Positions 22,564-31,395 of a DNA stretch of 64,000 bases are shown here, piece after piece; position 1 is the stretch's first letter; each line of letters begins with the position of its first letter. Below the pieces are notes generated by a model, which searched no databases, was not told the DNA's origin, and was given only the letters and a program-made list of their open reading frames with translations. The translations under genes were made by a program, and so were the position numbers. The stretch is from a virus, in IMG/VR virus record IMGVR_UViG_3300028800_000086, positions 1-64,000 of that record. One strand, 5' to 3'.

Positions 22564-24617
22564 TAGCGGTCACCCCTGTTGCTGCGGTTGTCGGTCAGGA
22601 ACTTCGTCGCCGCCTGCTTGACGGGACCGGCGAAGCTGTCCATCCAGGCCGAAGGCCGGCCGATGAACTCGTTGCGGATATGACCTGAGTCCATCCGGAT
22701 CGTGCGCATGCGAAGTTCGCCCGGCTTGGTCGTGGCCGGGGAACGCGCCGTTGCTTCGGCTTCGTTCATGATCTGCTCCTCCACGGTCGCGAAGACCGCG
22801 TCGTTGGCGGCGACCACGGACAGGTCCTTGTCCTTCCAGGTCGTGCTGTATTGCTTCAGGTCGTTGATGAAGTGCCGGCGATAAGCCAGCAGGCTTTCGC
22901 CCTGGAGCGGAGCGCGAGCGCGCGAGCCGAGCGCCGAATAGACCGAGTCAGCGCGCGACTGAACCTTGCCGAACGCGTTGATGTCGGCGTCGGTCAGCGG
23001 GCGCGAAGCGGTTTCGAAGGCTTCGAGCTTCGCCTTCAACGCATTGAAGGCGTCGATCGACACACTGTCGGCCCGGCTATCAGCCTTCTTGTCCTTCTCG
23101 TCTTTGTCGGCATCCTTCTTCGCGTCGCTACCGGGCTGCGAACTGGTGGTGACGTTTCCGTCCTTTTTCGCGTCCTTCTTCTTCATGAAGTCGGGCATCT
23201 CGCCGTCCGCCTTCTTGTCCTTGTCCGGATCGTCGGCGTCCTTCTTGCCCTTGTCGGCCGCGGCCTTCATCTCCGCTTCCTCCTCGGCTTCGGCGTCCTT
23301 GCGCTTGTCCTTGGCGGATTTCTCGGCTTCCGACTTCTCTTTGCCGGCTTCCTCCTCATCCTTCGCCAGTTCCTTCTCCTCGGCATCGTGCCGGGAAATG
23401 TAAGTGGCCATCGCCTCGCCGTCCGCGCGACGCGAGAAAGCGAACGACGCGACGCGAGCGCTTGCGTCGGATCGCGTATTGCGCCGCTCGATGCTGTCCT
23501 GTCGAGCGGAAATGCTCTTCAGTTCCAGACCGAGCGCCTGGATGCCGGCCAGGATGGCCGACGTGTCCAGAAGCTCATTCTTGTTTTCGACCTTGTCGGC
23601 CATAGCTTCGTCTCCTCTGACTGTTGATACACCGATCGGTTCGCCGTCTTTGTCCCAAACGCCTTGCCAGCAGACGGCGAGATGGTCTAGCAGGCTAGGC
23701 TTACCCTCAATGAAGAAACGCTTTCCGTCCTTGAGCGTGCCCGAAGCGTTCACTTCAGGATCGTTCCAGACTACCGATGGACTTGTCGATAACTGGTTTT
23801 CCGTCATCATCTGCGCGGCCGGCTTATCGAGGATGCGGGCGATCGCCCACACATCGCCTTCCGTCTCGCTGGTCATCTCGACCCACGCGAACATTAACGC
23901 GCCAATGACTCGTTTCTTGAATTCGGTCGTCGTCAGCATCTCGCCTTTAGGATGATCTAGGATCACCGGAACGCCCGCGCACCGTTGGCAGAATTCGTCG
24001 TTCAGATAGATAGACGGATCACGCCAAACGACTTCTTCCTCTTGGATGACCTTTCCGGCCGCGTCGATCTTCTCGCTGCGAACGGCGCGCCCGGTCCCGG
24101 TCACGCGCATCTTAAACAACGTCAAATTCTCGTACTGCTGGGGAGACACTAGCTCCCCTGCAGCTATGGCCTTAGCGATGCCTAATTCGTCCATCGATAG
24201 CCGCGCTAAGGCGACGGCGCAGCCCGGGTGCAACGGTTGCGGCGGATCGGTAGGAGGAGCCCAAGCGAACGCCGTATGCTCCGGAGCGCCTTCCGGACCA
24301 AGCTCCGGCACAAATTCCTCCACGTCTCGAACGATGAACGTCGAGAAGTCAACGCCAGTTGGCGCCACGTCACCCGGGGGAGATTGGGGCGTGGCGCCAA
24401 CACGACGGGTCCAGGGTGTGAGTGAACCCGCCGCAAACTTCTTTCCGGCTTCTTCGACGGTTTCGCGGATAGCAGCATCCATGGCGCTTTCGTCGCCGTC
24501 GATCCTGCCGCCCGGAAAACACCAAGCTCCAGGCGCGTCGCCGCCCGGGCCGCGTTTCAAAAAAAGAACATTGTTCTTTTTTGAAATGGCGAGGATGCCT
24601 GCGGCGCGAATAATCAT
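22563..24617 (-). CDS. NUDIX hydrolase - prohead protease (DUF2213) - scaffold fusion
   Basis: Protein of 684 residues in three parts. (1) Residues ~1-135: NUDIX domain; the box is intact as G(37)-x5-E(43)-x7-R-E-x-x-E-E-x-G (Glu55, Glu56). (2) Residues ~160-335: DUF2213-type protease with D-H-P (His222), S-T-S-P-S (Ser279 or 281) and L-L-D-H-L (His312), consistent with an S78-like Ser/His active site. (3) Residues ~340-520: very charged Lys/Glu/Asp coiled-coil scaffold, then a globular end. Protease and scaffold fused in one gene is common; the NUDIX part is unusual. Next genes are cement and capsid. Confidence 0.8.
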   Translation of the reverse strand: MIIRAAGILAISKKNNVLFLKRGPGGDAPGAWCFPGGRIDGDESAMDAAIRETVEEAGKKFAAGSLTPWTRRVGATPQSPPGDVAPTGVDFSTFIVRDVEEFVPELGPEGAPEHTAFAWAPPTDPPQPLHPGCAVALARLSMDELGIAKAIAAGELVSPQQYENLTLFKMRVTGTGRAVRSEKIDAAGKVIQEEEVVWRDPSIYLNDEFCQRCAGVPVILDHPKGEMLTTTEFKKRVIGALMFAWVEMTSETEGDVWAIARILDKPAAQMMTENQLSTSPSVVWNDPEVNASGTLKDGKRFFIEGKPSLLDHLAVCWQGVWDKDGEPIGVSTVRGDEAMADKVENKNELLDTSAILAGIQALGLELKSISARQDSIERRNTRSDASARVASFAFSRRADGEAMATYISRHDAEEKELAKDEEEAGKEKSEAEKSAKDKRKDAEAEEEAEMKAAADKGKKDADDPDKDKKADGEMPDFMKKKDAKKDGNVTTSSQPGSDAKKDADKDEKDKKADSRADSVSIDAFNALKAKLEAFETASRPLTDADINAFGKVQSRADSVYSALGSRARAPLQGESLLAYRRHFINDLKQYSTTWKDKDLSVVAANDAVFATVEEQIMNEAEATARSPATTKPGELRMRTIRMDSGHIRNEFIGRPSAWMDSFAGPVKQAATKFLTDNRSNRGDR

Positions 24618-25198
24618 CGACCGGCCCTGACCGCAGCGTCGATCTCAGGCTGCGTGTCGCCTGATTGGATAATCTTGCAACGGTTTTTCGGAATACCGCG
24701 GCTGTCGCATTCGTCTTCCATTTCCTGCTTGACCACGTTGCGGTCGTAATCACCGAAGTGAATTTGGCCGTCGACTAGCAGCGTGTAATACTTTCGCGCA
24801 TCCGCCGCCGAGACGCGCTTGCCGAGCTTGTTGACTTCCTCGACCAGTGAGTCCATTGCGGATAGGCAATCTTCAGCGGTCGCTTCATGCGGTCCCGGTC
24901 CCTTTCCCTGCAGCGGCTCGCCCGGAAACGCGTCTCCGCGCTTGCGTTTCGACAACGACTTTTCGTTTTGAAAGGCGGCAACGGCTTCTTCAACATAACG
25001 CTTCGATGCGCCTTCTTGATCGAGCGCGCGACGCAATGCTTGTTCGCTTCCCGTCCAAGTCGAACCGAGATCAGCCGCGGGCATTGACAAGGCATCACCA
25101 CGCTCCTCCTTAAGCGCGATCGCAACGGCCTGTTTCTGCGGACGACCGCTGTCGATCAACTCCGGGATATCATGCGAAGGCTTTCCGGTAAGGGGCAT
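24614..25198 (-). CDS. Capsid-block protein with KQAVAIAL motif
   Basis: Protein of 194 residues (ATG 25198; a GTG one codon earlier overlaps the previous TAG). The N-terminus holds S-G-R-P-Q-K-Q-A-V-A-I-A-L-K-E-E, a motif shared by many short phage and bacterial proteins (DUF6496-like). The middle is helical with a K-R-K-R-G-D segment. The C-terminal domain (K-Y-Y-T-L-L-V-D-G-Q-I-H-F-G-D) is compact. ATGA overlap with the scaffold fusion. Role unknown. Confidence 0.5.
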   Translation of the reverse strand: MPLTGKPSHDIPELIDSGRPQKQAVAIALKEERGDALSMPAADLGSTWTGSEQALRRALDQEGASKRYVEEAVAAFQNEKSLSKRKRGDAFPGEPLQGKGPGPHEATAEDCLSAMDSLVEEVNKLGKRVSAADARKYYTLLVDGQIHFGDYDRNVVKQEMEDECDSRGIPKNRCKIIQSGDTQPEIDAAVRAGR

Positions 25199-25200
25199 CA

Positions 25201-25278
25201 CTACCTCGCGAAGATTATCGTGAAGAAAAGAAGCAGCCAGGGCGCTATGGCGATCGTAATCAGGAAGCCGCGGATCAT
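25201..25278 (-). CDS. 25-residue membrane peptide
   Basis: ATG at 25278 overlaps the previous stop (ATGA) and the TAG at 25201-25203 touches the next start. The peptide is a single hydrophobic helix after M-I-R-G (F-L-I-T-I-A-I-A-P-W-L-L-L-F-F-T-I-I-F). Coupling on both sides is the main support. Role unknown. Confidence 0.4.
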   Translation of the reverse strand: MIRGFLITIAIAPWLLLFFTIIFAR

Positions 25279-25781
25279 CCGCGTATGCCCATCGGGAAAA
25301 GCGTGCCGCCGGTTAGGTTACCGCCCGCGCTCAACTGAATGCGGAAGCCATCGTAGGCGACTTGCGCTGGGACATCGCCTAGGTAGCCGTTAGCTAGGGT
25401 TGCGCTTGTTGCGTTGTTCTTTCGACCGCCCTCGATGTCGGCGTTTACCGGGACAAGGTTGTTGAAGTTGTTCAACGTAACCAACCAACCCGTCAAGGTA
25501 GCGGCTGGGACGACCGCCGATCCGCCAATGCTCCAGGCTGTCGTTATGCCGCCGTTTGTCGATCCGTTGCGATTGTATTGGGCGGTAATCCAGGTGTTGG
25601 AAACCAACTCGTGAAGCTGCAACGTATAAAGCTGGTCCGCACCATCGTGGGTAAAGTCGTAACCGAACAAGCTGATGGCCTGAAACGCCGACAGGTTAAG
25701 CATGGAGATGTTTGTCGTCGGCGCCGAAACAGTAATCGGATTGCCGTCGGGCGTAATGATCGGCCCAGCCTTGATTTGCAT
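25275..25781 (-). CDS. Fibre-tip-like protein, paralogue of upstream fibre C-terminus
   Basis: Protein of 168 residues; the ATG at 25781 overlaps the fibre stop (TGATG). It aligns with the last ~125 residues of the fibre just upstream: shared Y-N-R-x-G, L-x-N-F-N, G-G-x-K-N, G-Y-x-G-D/N and S-A-G-N spacing. It may be an extra tip subunit, a host-range module or a fibre chaperone. Asn/Thr/Gly-rich beta composition supports a surface structural protein. Confidence 0.6.
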   Translation of the reverse strand: MQIKAGPIITPDGNPITVSAPTTNISMLNLSAFQAISLFGYDFTHDGADQLYTLQLHELVSNTWITAQYNRNGSTNGGITTAWSIGGSAVVPAATLTGWLVTLNNFNNLVPVNADIEGGRKNNATSATLANGYLGDVPAQVAYDGFRIQLSAGGNLTGGTLFPMGIRG

Positions 25782-28700
25782 CAGATATCTCCCAACGGCA
25801 AACCCTGCACCGAGATTAAACCAGCAATGGCGTTGCCGGCACTCGGCAGGATGCAGAAAGCATTGAACACCGTATTGCCGTCGTAATATCCCGGATACAT
25901 AATGTTGTTTGGATCGTTTTTCGTGCCGCCCTTCAACCGAACTGGCGTGCGCCAAGGTTGATTGAAGTTCAACACTACTGCTTCGAAACCTATGGATACG
26001 TTGCCGGCAACGCTGCCCGAAAACAGGAGTTTGCTGGTACCTGACGTCCCACCAATCCGATTGTAGTTCGAGGTAGCAAACGTAACGCCGTTATCGGCGG
26101 AAAATTCAATACCCCAATTTTGGTTAGACAGACTGTCGTGCATCAGGCCCGTGCCCGAAATGATGAGCGTCGAGCACCAATCGAGATTACCGAAGATAAT
26201 TTTTGTCATCGGGAACGGCACGGCGTAAGCGACCTTGCCGGGCGTGATAAGCGGCCCTATTCCGCGCCCGTTGATTATGTGCGGAGCCTGAACGATATCC
26301 GCGATGACCTCGCGCGGCGCGGGCGAAATGCCGGTCGCGTCCCATATCGTGTTTAGCCCCATGTCGCGAACGACTTGCGTTACCGGCACGACAGGATCGA
26401 CGACCAGCCCGGAAATTGAAGCGAAGCTCGACAGTCCTACCGCGTCGCCGTCCGAATTGCCGAGATCGAAGGCGTACTGAAAGCGACTGTCCGGCGTGAT
26501 ATTGTTGTTGAACAACACCTTCGGGCTTATGTAGGTGTTGCCGTAGGTAGATTGATTCTGGCCGTCAGTGCGAGCGTCCATGCTGTCGCCGCCAAACGGA
26601 TCGAGGTTCGTCGCGCCCGGCGAGCCATCGGCGTTGATCGTGAAGCTGAACTGATCAACGATGCCGGTAATGCTGTACGGTCCGCCAATGTTGGGCGTAC
26701 GGATAACGATGCCATTGTTGGTGTTGATGACGTGCGACAGCCTGACGTTCGCGCCGATATGGAAGCCCGCTGGCAATCCTTCCGAAGCACTGACGAGAAC
26801 CTGAATGCCGCCGAGTTGTTGCGGCTCCAGGCCGTCGACGTTAAGCGAGACGGCGTCCTGTTGCTGGGCACCGTTATCGACAAAGCCCTTGATAATCGGG
26901 TTGATCGCGAAGTTGCCAGAGAGAGTGCCGTAACGACCTTGGTTCAGGTAGCAGACATCGAAACCCGTAACGGTATTCCCGGCGACGTAGAACCCGGTCG
27001 CCTCCGCGCCGATGTTGATTGCCTTTCCTCCTACTCGATTGAGCGAGGTAAACGTATTGTTAACGACGCGCCCACCAATCGACAAAAGCGTCGCGCCGCC
27101 ACGGCACTTCGCCGTCGAGTCAGCAAGCGTGCCGATCCATGCGGGCGAGGTATCAACGAACGAACAACCACTGATGACGCAGTACTCGCCGCCGACCTGC
27201 GCATTGGATAGGCCGGAACCTACGCGCTGATAGTAACCGTTGCGTTTGTTGGCCCAACCTTCCGCCGCGCAGTTGGTCGCGCGGAAGTTAAGACCGCGCA
27301 TGTCGATGATACGGTCGCCCACCGATATCCCGGCGTTGAACACCGAGACGGCGGAACCGCCGCCGTTGCCACTTGCGTTGGCCGTCTGCCCATTTAGATC
27401 GAACTTCAACTGGCCGTCTTCGTCGGTCACGCCCAGGATGTTGAACGATCCGTTGAACGTACAACCGTTGAAGCCGGGCGTGCCGATAAAGCTAATGCGT
27501 TCGCCCGCGCCCGCGTTAAGCAGCGGCTTCTGGTAGGTCGGGCTGACCGGAGTCAGGACGTTGATGTTTATCGAAGCGTAGGTCTTGCCTGAGTAGGTGC
27601 GGATAGGATTGGTGCCGTTCGTTCCGGTCGTCGTGCCGCCCGTGATCGAGTTGATGGTCAGGCCCGTCGCTATCGCGTAAGTGATCGTATCAATCCCGGG
27701 CTTCGACGCTACGGTAAAGGTGCCGTCCGCTGACGCCAGATCGCTGCCCGTTCCGGTAAGCGCCGATACGACGATAACGTCGCCCGTCGCGAAAGTATTC
27801 GTTGCGGTCGTCTTCAAGGTAACGACGCCGGTCGTGCTGTTATAGCTGGAGCCGGTCGACTTAACCGCGAACACCGCGTTAACCAGCGGGCAATAGTAGT
27901 CCGTGCCCGTGCTGCGCGCCCCGTTCCGGTTATTCCACGACAGGTTCGTGCCCTGCCCACCCAACGCCCAATACTTGAACGTCATGTCGGTGTTGTAGAT
28001 CGTCGTGTTCGATGACAGGCGGTTCTTAACGTCCTCGCAATCGCCGTCCGTTCCCCAATGGCCGCCGCCGCTCCAATAGATCATATTCTTGGAGTTGTAG
28101 CCGCCTAGGCTCGCGCCGTAACCCGGCGAGCCGAAATTGTAAACGTCGATCAGCTTGACCAGCGACAACGGGACGTTGGTGTCGGTATCTCCTCCAAGAT
28201 CGATGTTGTGGAAACCGTGCTGATAACCGGAGCGACTGCGGTTGCCGTGGAGGCACATTCCGCGAATAGTGACGGATACGACGTTGGGGTAGTTTGGCGA
28301 AGCCCCCGCTGCACCGTTCGAAATCATGTGAGCGACGCCGTTCGACCCGTCCGGGCTTGCGCCCGTCTGATCGACCTTGTCCGCTAGGAATATCCAACTA
28401 TTGGAACTTCCGCCGCCGTCGAACTCGACGCAACCCGGGACGCGAAGGATGGCTGTCTTCTGGTACTTGCCGCCCGGGGGCAACAGCATGACCGTCGTGC
28501 CGCCCGCCGTAAAGCCGTAAGAAAGCAGTCGATTGATTTCCGCCGCCGCGTCGAAGATCGTCCCGATCTGGTACGCGTGACCGATGACGAATATCGATCC
28601 GTCGTCGACCCAAGGACAATCGTTCAGAACCCAAGTAAACGGGTCAGGTCCCGCCGAGACGTTCGACCAGTCCCCGTCCGCTCGATGAGCACCGTACGTC

Positions 28701-29575
28701 GTCCCGTTGATGCCCAAGTCACATCGTACGGCCAAATTTGTCGGCGCAATCTTGGCCTTTTGTCGGAAGCGAACCGCCGTCAATCCACCGACGTTGAGGA
28801 TGTCGCGAACCTGATACGACTGCGTCGAGACGATTGGTAGCGTCTGCTTATAACTGCCATCGGCGTAGTAGGCGACCGCCGCACCGACCGCCGCGCCGGT
28901 GAAGTTGGCCAGCGCGCCCCACAGGTACGACGGGTTTACCGCGCTTTCGGTATCGTCATGGGCTACGTCGGGCGGCGCAGGCGCAAGACCCTGTAACAAC
29001 AGGATCGAGCCATTCCACTTTAGTTCCGCAATGGCTCCCGTGATCAGTTCGTTGCCGATAAGGGGCGAGCCGTCGCGCCGCCTTATCGGTACGTCAACAC
29101 CCCATCCGTTGAACGTCGAAGGTCCGGAGTTGTCTTCCGGTATCTTAAAAGAGACGGTCAGTCCCGGTTCTGGCGCAACGATCGTCGGGTTGTAGACCGC
29201 CGTGTATTCGTTCGCGTTTGTCGCCGTCGCCTCGGCATAACTGTAGGCCTGGTTCTGCGCCTCTACCGTTTGCGGGAAGCGCGCCATCGTGCCAGCGGTG
29301 ACCAGCTGTTCGAAGCCCGATCCTTCAGGCCAGTTCTGCGCGATCGTTCCTTCCTGGGCGCGAACGATAGTCAGCGTGTCGCCGTCGCGCGCCGTCACCA
29401 GGACGATTTCATTAAGCGGACCGAGCGCCAACGTGCCGTAAAATTCCGAACTTACTCCCGGTTGCGGAAACAACGCGCCTTGGCCCAGGCTCAAAATGAG
29501 CGTGGTACCGTCCGTCTCCAGAAGATCGGCGGTTTCCGCGACGGCGTTGTTGGCGAATTGAAGAAGCTTCGTCAT
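25781..29575 (-). CDS. Large tail fibre/tailspike with parallel beta-helix
   Basis: Protein of 1264 residues; the ATG at 29575 overlaps the previous stop (ATGA). Residues 1-200 are the virion anchor shared with the fibre at 4425-5924. Around residues 340-420 a beta-helix begins (G-F-T-A-G-G-T-T-V-M-L-L-P-P-G-G, then I-R-G-M-C-L-H-G-N), typical of depolymerase-type tailspikes. Around 570-650 lies the beta cassette shared with the cement protein. The last ~125 residues resemble the next gene product. Likely recognises or digests a surface polysaccharide. Confidence 0.78.
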   Translation of the reverse strand: MTKLLQFANNAVAETADLLETDGTTLILSLGQGALFPQPGVSSEFYGTLALGPLNEIVLVTARDGDTLTIVRAQEGTIAQNWPEGSGFEQLVTAGTMARFPQTVEAQNQAYSYAEATATNANEYTAVYNPTIVAPEPGLTVSFKIPEDNSGPSTFNGWGVDVPIRRRDGSPLIGNELITGAIAELKWNGSILLLQGLAPAPPDVAHDDTESAVNPSYLWGALANFTGAAVGAAVAYYADGSYKQTLPIVSTQSYQVRDILNVGGLTAVRFRQKAKIAPTNLAVRCDLGINGTTYGAHRADGDWSNVSAGPDPFTWVLNDCPWVDDGSIFVIGHAYQIGTIFDAAAEINRLLSYGFTAGGTTVMLLPPGGKYQKTAILRVPGCVEFDGGGSSNSWIFLADKVDQTGASPDGSNGVAHMISNGAAGASPNYPNVVSVTIRGMCLHGNRSRSGYQHGFHNIDLGGDTDTNVPLSLVKLIDVYNFGSPGYGASLGGYNSKNMIYWSGGGHWGTDGDCEDVKNRLSSNTTIYNTDMTFKYWALGGQGTNLSWNNRNGARSTGTDYYCPLVNAVFAVKSTGSSYNSTTGVVTLKTTATNTFATGDVIVVSALTGTGSDLASADGTFTVASKPGIDTITYAIATGLTINSITGGTTTGTNGTNPIRTYSGKTYASININVLTPVSPTYQKPLLNAGAGERISFIGTPGFNGCTFNGSFNILGVTDEDGQLKFDLNGQTANASGNGGGSAVSVFNAGISVGDRIIDMRGLNFRATNCAAEGWANKRNGYYQRVGSGLSNAQVGGEYCVISGCSFVDTSPAWIGTLADSTAKCRGGATLLSIGGRVVNNTFTSLNRVGGKAINIGAEATGFYVAGNTVTGFDVCYLNQGRYGTLSGNFAINPIIKGFVDNGAQQQDAVSLNVDGLEPQQLGGIQVLVSASEGLPAGFHIGANVRLSHVINTNNGIVIRTPNIGGPYSITGIVDQFSFTINADGSPGATNLDPFGGDSMDARTDGQNQSTYGNTYISPKVLFNNNITPDSRFQYAFDLGNSDGDAVGLSSFASISGLVVDPVVPVTQVVRDMGLNTIWDATGISPAPREVIADIVQAPHIINGRGIGPLITPGKVAYAVPFPMTKIIFGNLDWCSTLIISGTGLMHDSLSNQNWGIEFSADNGVTFATSNYNRIGGTSGTSKLLFSGSVAGNVSIGFEAVVLNFNQPWRTPVRLKGGTKNDPNNIMYPGYYDGNTVFNAFCILPSAGNAIAGLISVQGLPLGDI
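27630..27875 (-). repeat. Beta-domain cassette, copy in the tail fibre gene
   Basis: Second copy of the cassette at 21808-22062. The encoded protein keeps S-T-G-S-S-Y-N-S, G-V-V-T-L-K-T-T, V-I-V-V-S-A-L-T-G-T-G and T-Y-A-I-A-T-G-L-T-I. Confidence 0.7.
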
Positions 29576-31392
29576 CCGCGACATCCGACGCGAAAGTTGC
29601 CTGCCGCGAAGGTGCTGGCGCTGGGCGCGAACCGGATAGCATTCACCTGCGCTGCGGGGGCGAACATGACCGTGCGCGGTCCAGCGGTCGAGACGTTTGG
29701 GGTCGAATTGGGATTGCCCGTCGTGCTTTCGCCGCCGAATGCTCTTACATATCCGCCGCGCAATCCGGTGATCCACTCGGTCAGGTAAACGGCCGACGTC
29801 GTCAGCGCCGAAGCCGTTACGTTGATGCGCGAAGCGCTGGTGTAAGTACTCCCGTTGTTGGTCGAAAAGAGGATGTTCAGATCGGCAGTGCTGGTCGTGA
29901 TCGTGACGCCATCGACGTAAATCAGCACGTCTTCGCAAGACAAACTGGTGAAGGAAACCGTCGAACCTGACGCTGCAGAACTCGACCAGACATAGCTCGC
30001 TTGGTTCCCGGTCAGACCAGCAATGGGCAGGCCGGTCGCGTTGGTAAGCGTGAGCGAAGAAGGAGTGCCGCCCGCCCCGTTGAACAGCACCGGAGCGCCA
30101 GCCGATCCGACGTTGACGCCGAGCGCCGTGGCGATGCCAGTGCCCAGGCCCGTAATCGAGCCAACCGCGGGCGTTACCGTGACATTGGCCGCGGCTGTGA
30201 TCAACCCCTTGGCGTTGACCGTGAACGTGCTCGCCTGAGTCGCGGAGCCGAATGAACCTACATTGCTATTGACCGTCGCCAGCGTCGTGCCAAGAGCGCC
30301 CGCGCTGGTCGTAACGTCGCCCGTCAACGCGGGAAACTGTCCCGCTTGTAGTGTGCCCGTCAATCCGGTCGTCGGAATTCCGGTAAGATTGGTGCCTATG
30401 CCGGACGACGGCGTGCCGAGCGCGCCCCCATTCACTACGAACGACCCCGCCGTGCCGACGTTGACCGCAAGCGCCGTAGCGACGCCTGTTCCGAAACCCG
30501 TAACGCCGGAAAGCGGAACCGCGGCAGCAGTAATCGAGCTATTGCAGCCGAACCCAGTATTGGTCGTCCAATTTAAGGCGCTCCCGGCGACGCTACAGGA
30601 CGCCATCGCCAACGCGGTCGGGGATGCCGCGCCGGAAGTAGCATTACCAACGACCGTATTAGCGGCTTCGGTAGCCAATCCTGAAAGCGGCAGTGAAGAA
30701 CCGTTCGTCAACGCAATTGACGACGGCGTGCCGCCCGCGCCATCGAAAATAACCGGAGCGCCCGCCACACCGACGTTAGTCGCGAGCGCGGTGGCAACGC
30801 CCGTACCGAACCCGCTGATGCCCGCAATAGGAAGACTGTTGCCGTTGGTCAAGTTGACCGCAGACGGCGTTCCCAAATTCGGCGTCGTTGTACTCTTGAG
30901 CAACTTGCCGGTCGTTCCGTCGAACGTCGCGACGAGGTTATCGGTCGATGACGCCGGGCCGACTACGTCGCCTGAGCTTGATGGAATGCTGTGACAGAGA
31001 AAGCCTGTGCCCGAAGTCCAGCCCAGCGCGTCGAGCGTGCCGCTGCAGGAGGGAACCGCGAGCGCTTGAGGCGTCGTGCTGCCCGCCGTCCCATTACCCA
31101 TCAACGTGTTCGCGGCGATCGACGCCATCGATGAGAGATTAAGATTGCCGGCGAGGACGACCGCGCCCGTTGTCGGCGTGTTGGGAGTAAATCCTGTCGA
31201 GCCGCCCGACCACGTAGTAACCGCGCCCGCAAGGCAAGGCGCGTCGGTCAACGTACTACTGCCAATCTTGAGGCAATGACCGTTTGTACCGCCGATGACC
31301 GCTGTGCCGTTAACGTAAAGAGCGTTTTGCGCGTCGACCGGAAGTCCGATCAGGCACGCGATGACGATGAAAAGGGTGGAAAAGAAACGCAT
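29572..31392 (-). CDS. Repetitive tail fibre protein with signal-peptide-like start
   Basis: Protein of 606 residues. It starts with a classical export signal (R-F-F-S-T-L-F-I-V-I-A-C-L-I-G-L-P-V-D-A). The body carries about five imperfect repeats built on G-T-G-V-A-T-A-L-A-x-N-V-G-x-A-G and G-T-P-S-S-x-x-L-T-N, known from many phage fibre proteins. The C-terminal ~150 residues are a non-repetitive beta domain ending F-R-V-G-C-R-G. A signal peptide on a virion fibre is odd; the hydrophobic start could instead aid assembly. Confidence 0.65.
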   Translation of the reverse strand: MRFFSTLFIVIACLIGLPVDAQNALYVNGTAVIGGTNGHCLKIGSSTLTDAPCLAGAVTTWSGGSTGFTPNTPTTGAVVLAGNLNLSSMASIAANTLMGNGTAGSTTPQALAVPSCSGTLDALGWTSGTGFLCHSIPSSSGDVVGPASSTDNLVATFDGTTGKLLKSTTTPNLGTPSAVNLTNGNSLPIAGISGFGTGVATALATNVGVAGAPVIFDGAGGTPSSIALTNGSSLPLSGLATEAANTVVGNATSGAASPTALAMASCSVAGSALNWTTNTGFGCNSSITAAAVPLSGVTGFGTGVATALAVNVGTAGSFVVNGGALGTPSSGIGTNLTGIPTTGLTGTLQAGQFPALTGDVTTSAGALGTTLATVNSNVGSFGSATQASTFTVNAKGLITAAANVTVTPAVGSITGLGTGIATALGVNVGSAGAPVLFNGAGGTPSSLTLTNATGLPIAGLTGNQASYVWSSSAASGSTVSFTSLSCEDVLIYVDGVTITTSTADLNILFSTNNGSTYTSASRINVTASALTTSAVYLTEWITGLRGGYVRAFGGESTTGNPNSTPNVSTAGPRTVMFAPAAQVNAIRFAPSASTFAAGNFRVGCRG

Positions 31393-31395
31393 CGA

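Noticed and set aside
30000-31250. Repeats resembling a CRISPR array
   Set aside because: They are imperfect, in-frame coding repeats of the tail fibre (G-T-G-V-A-T-A-L-A), without constant spacer length.
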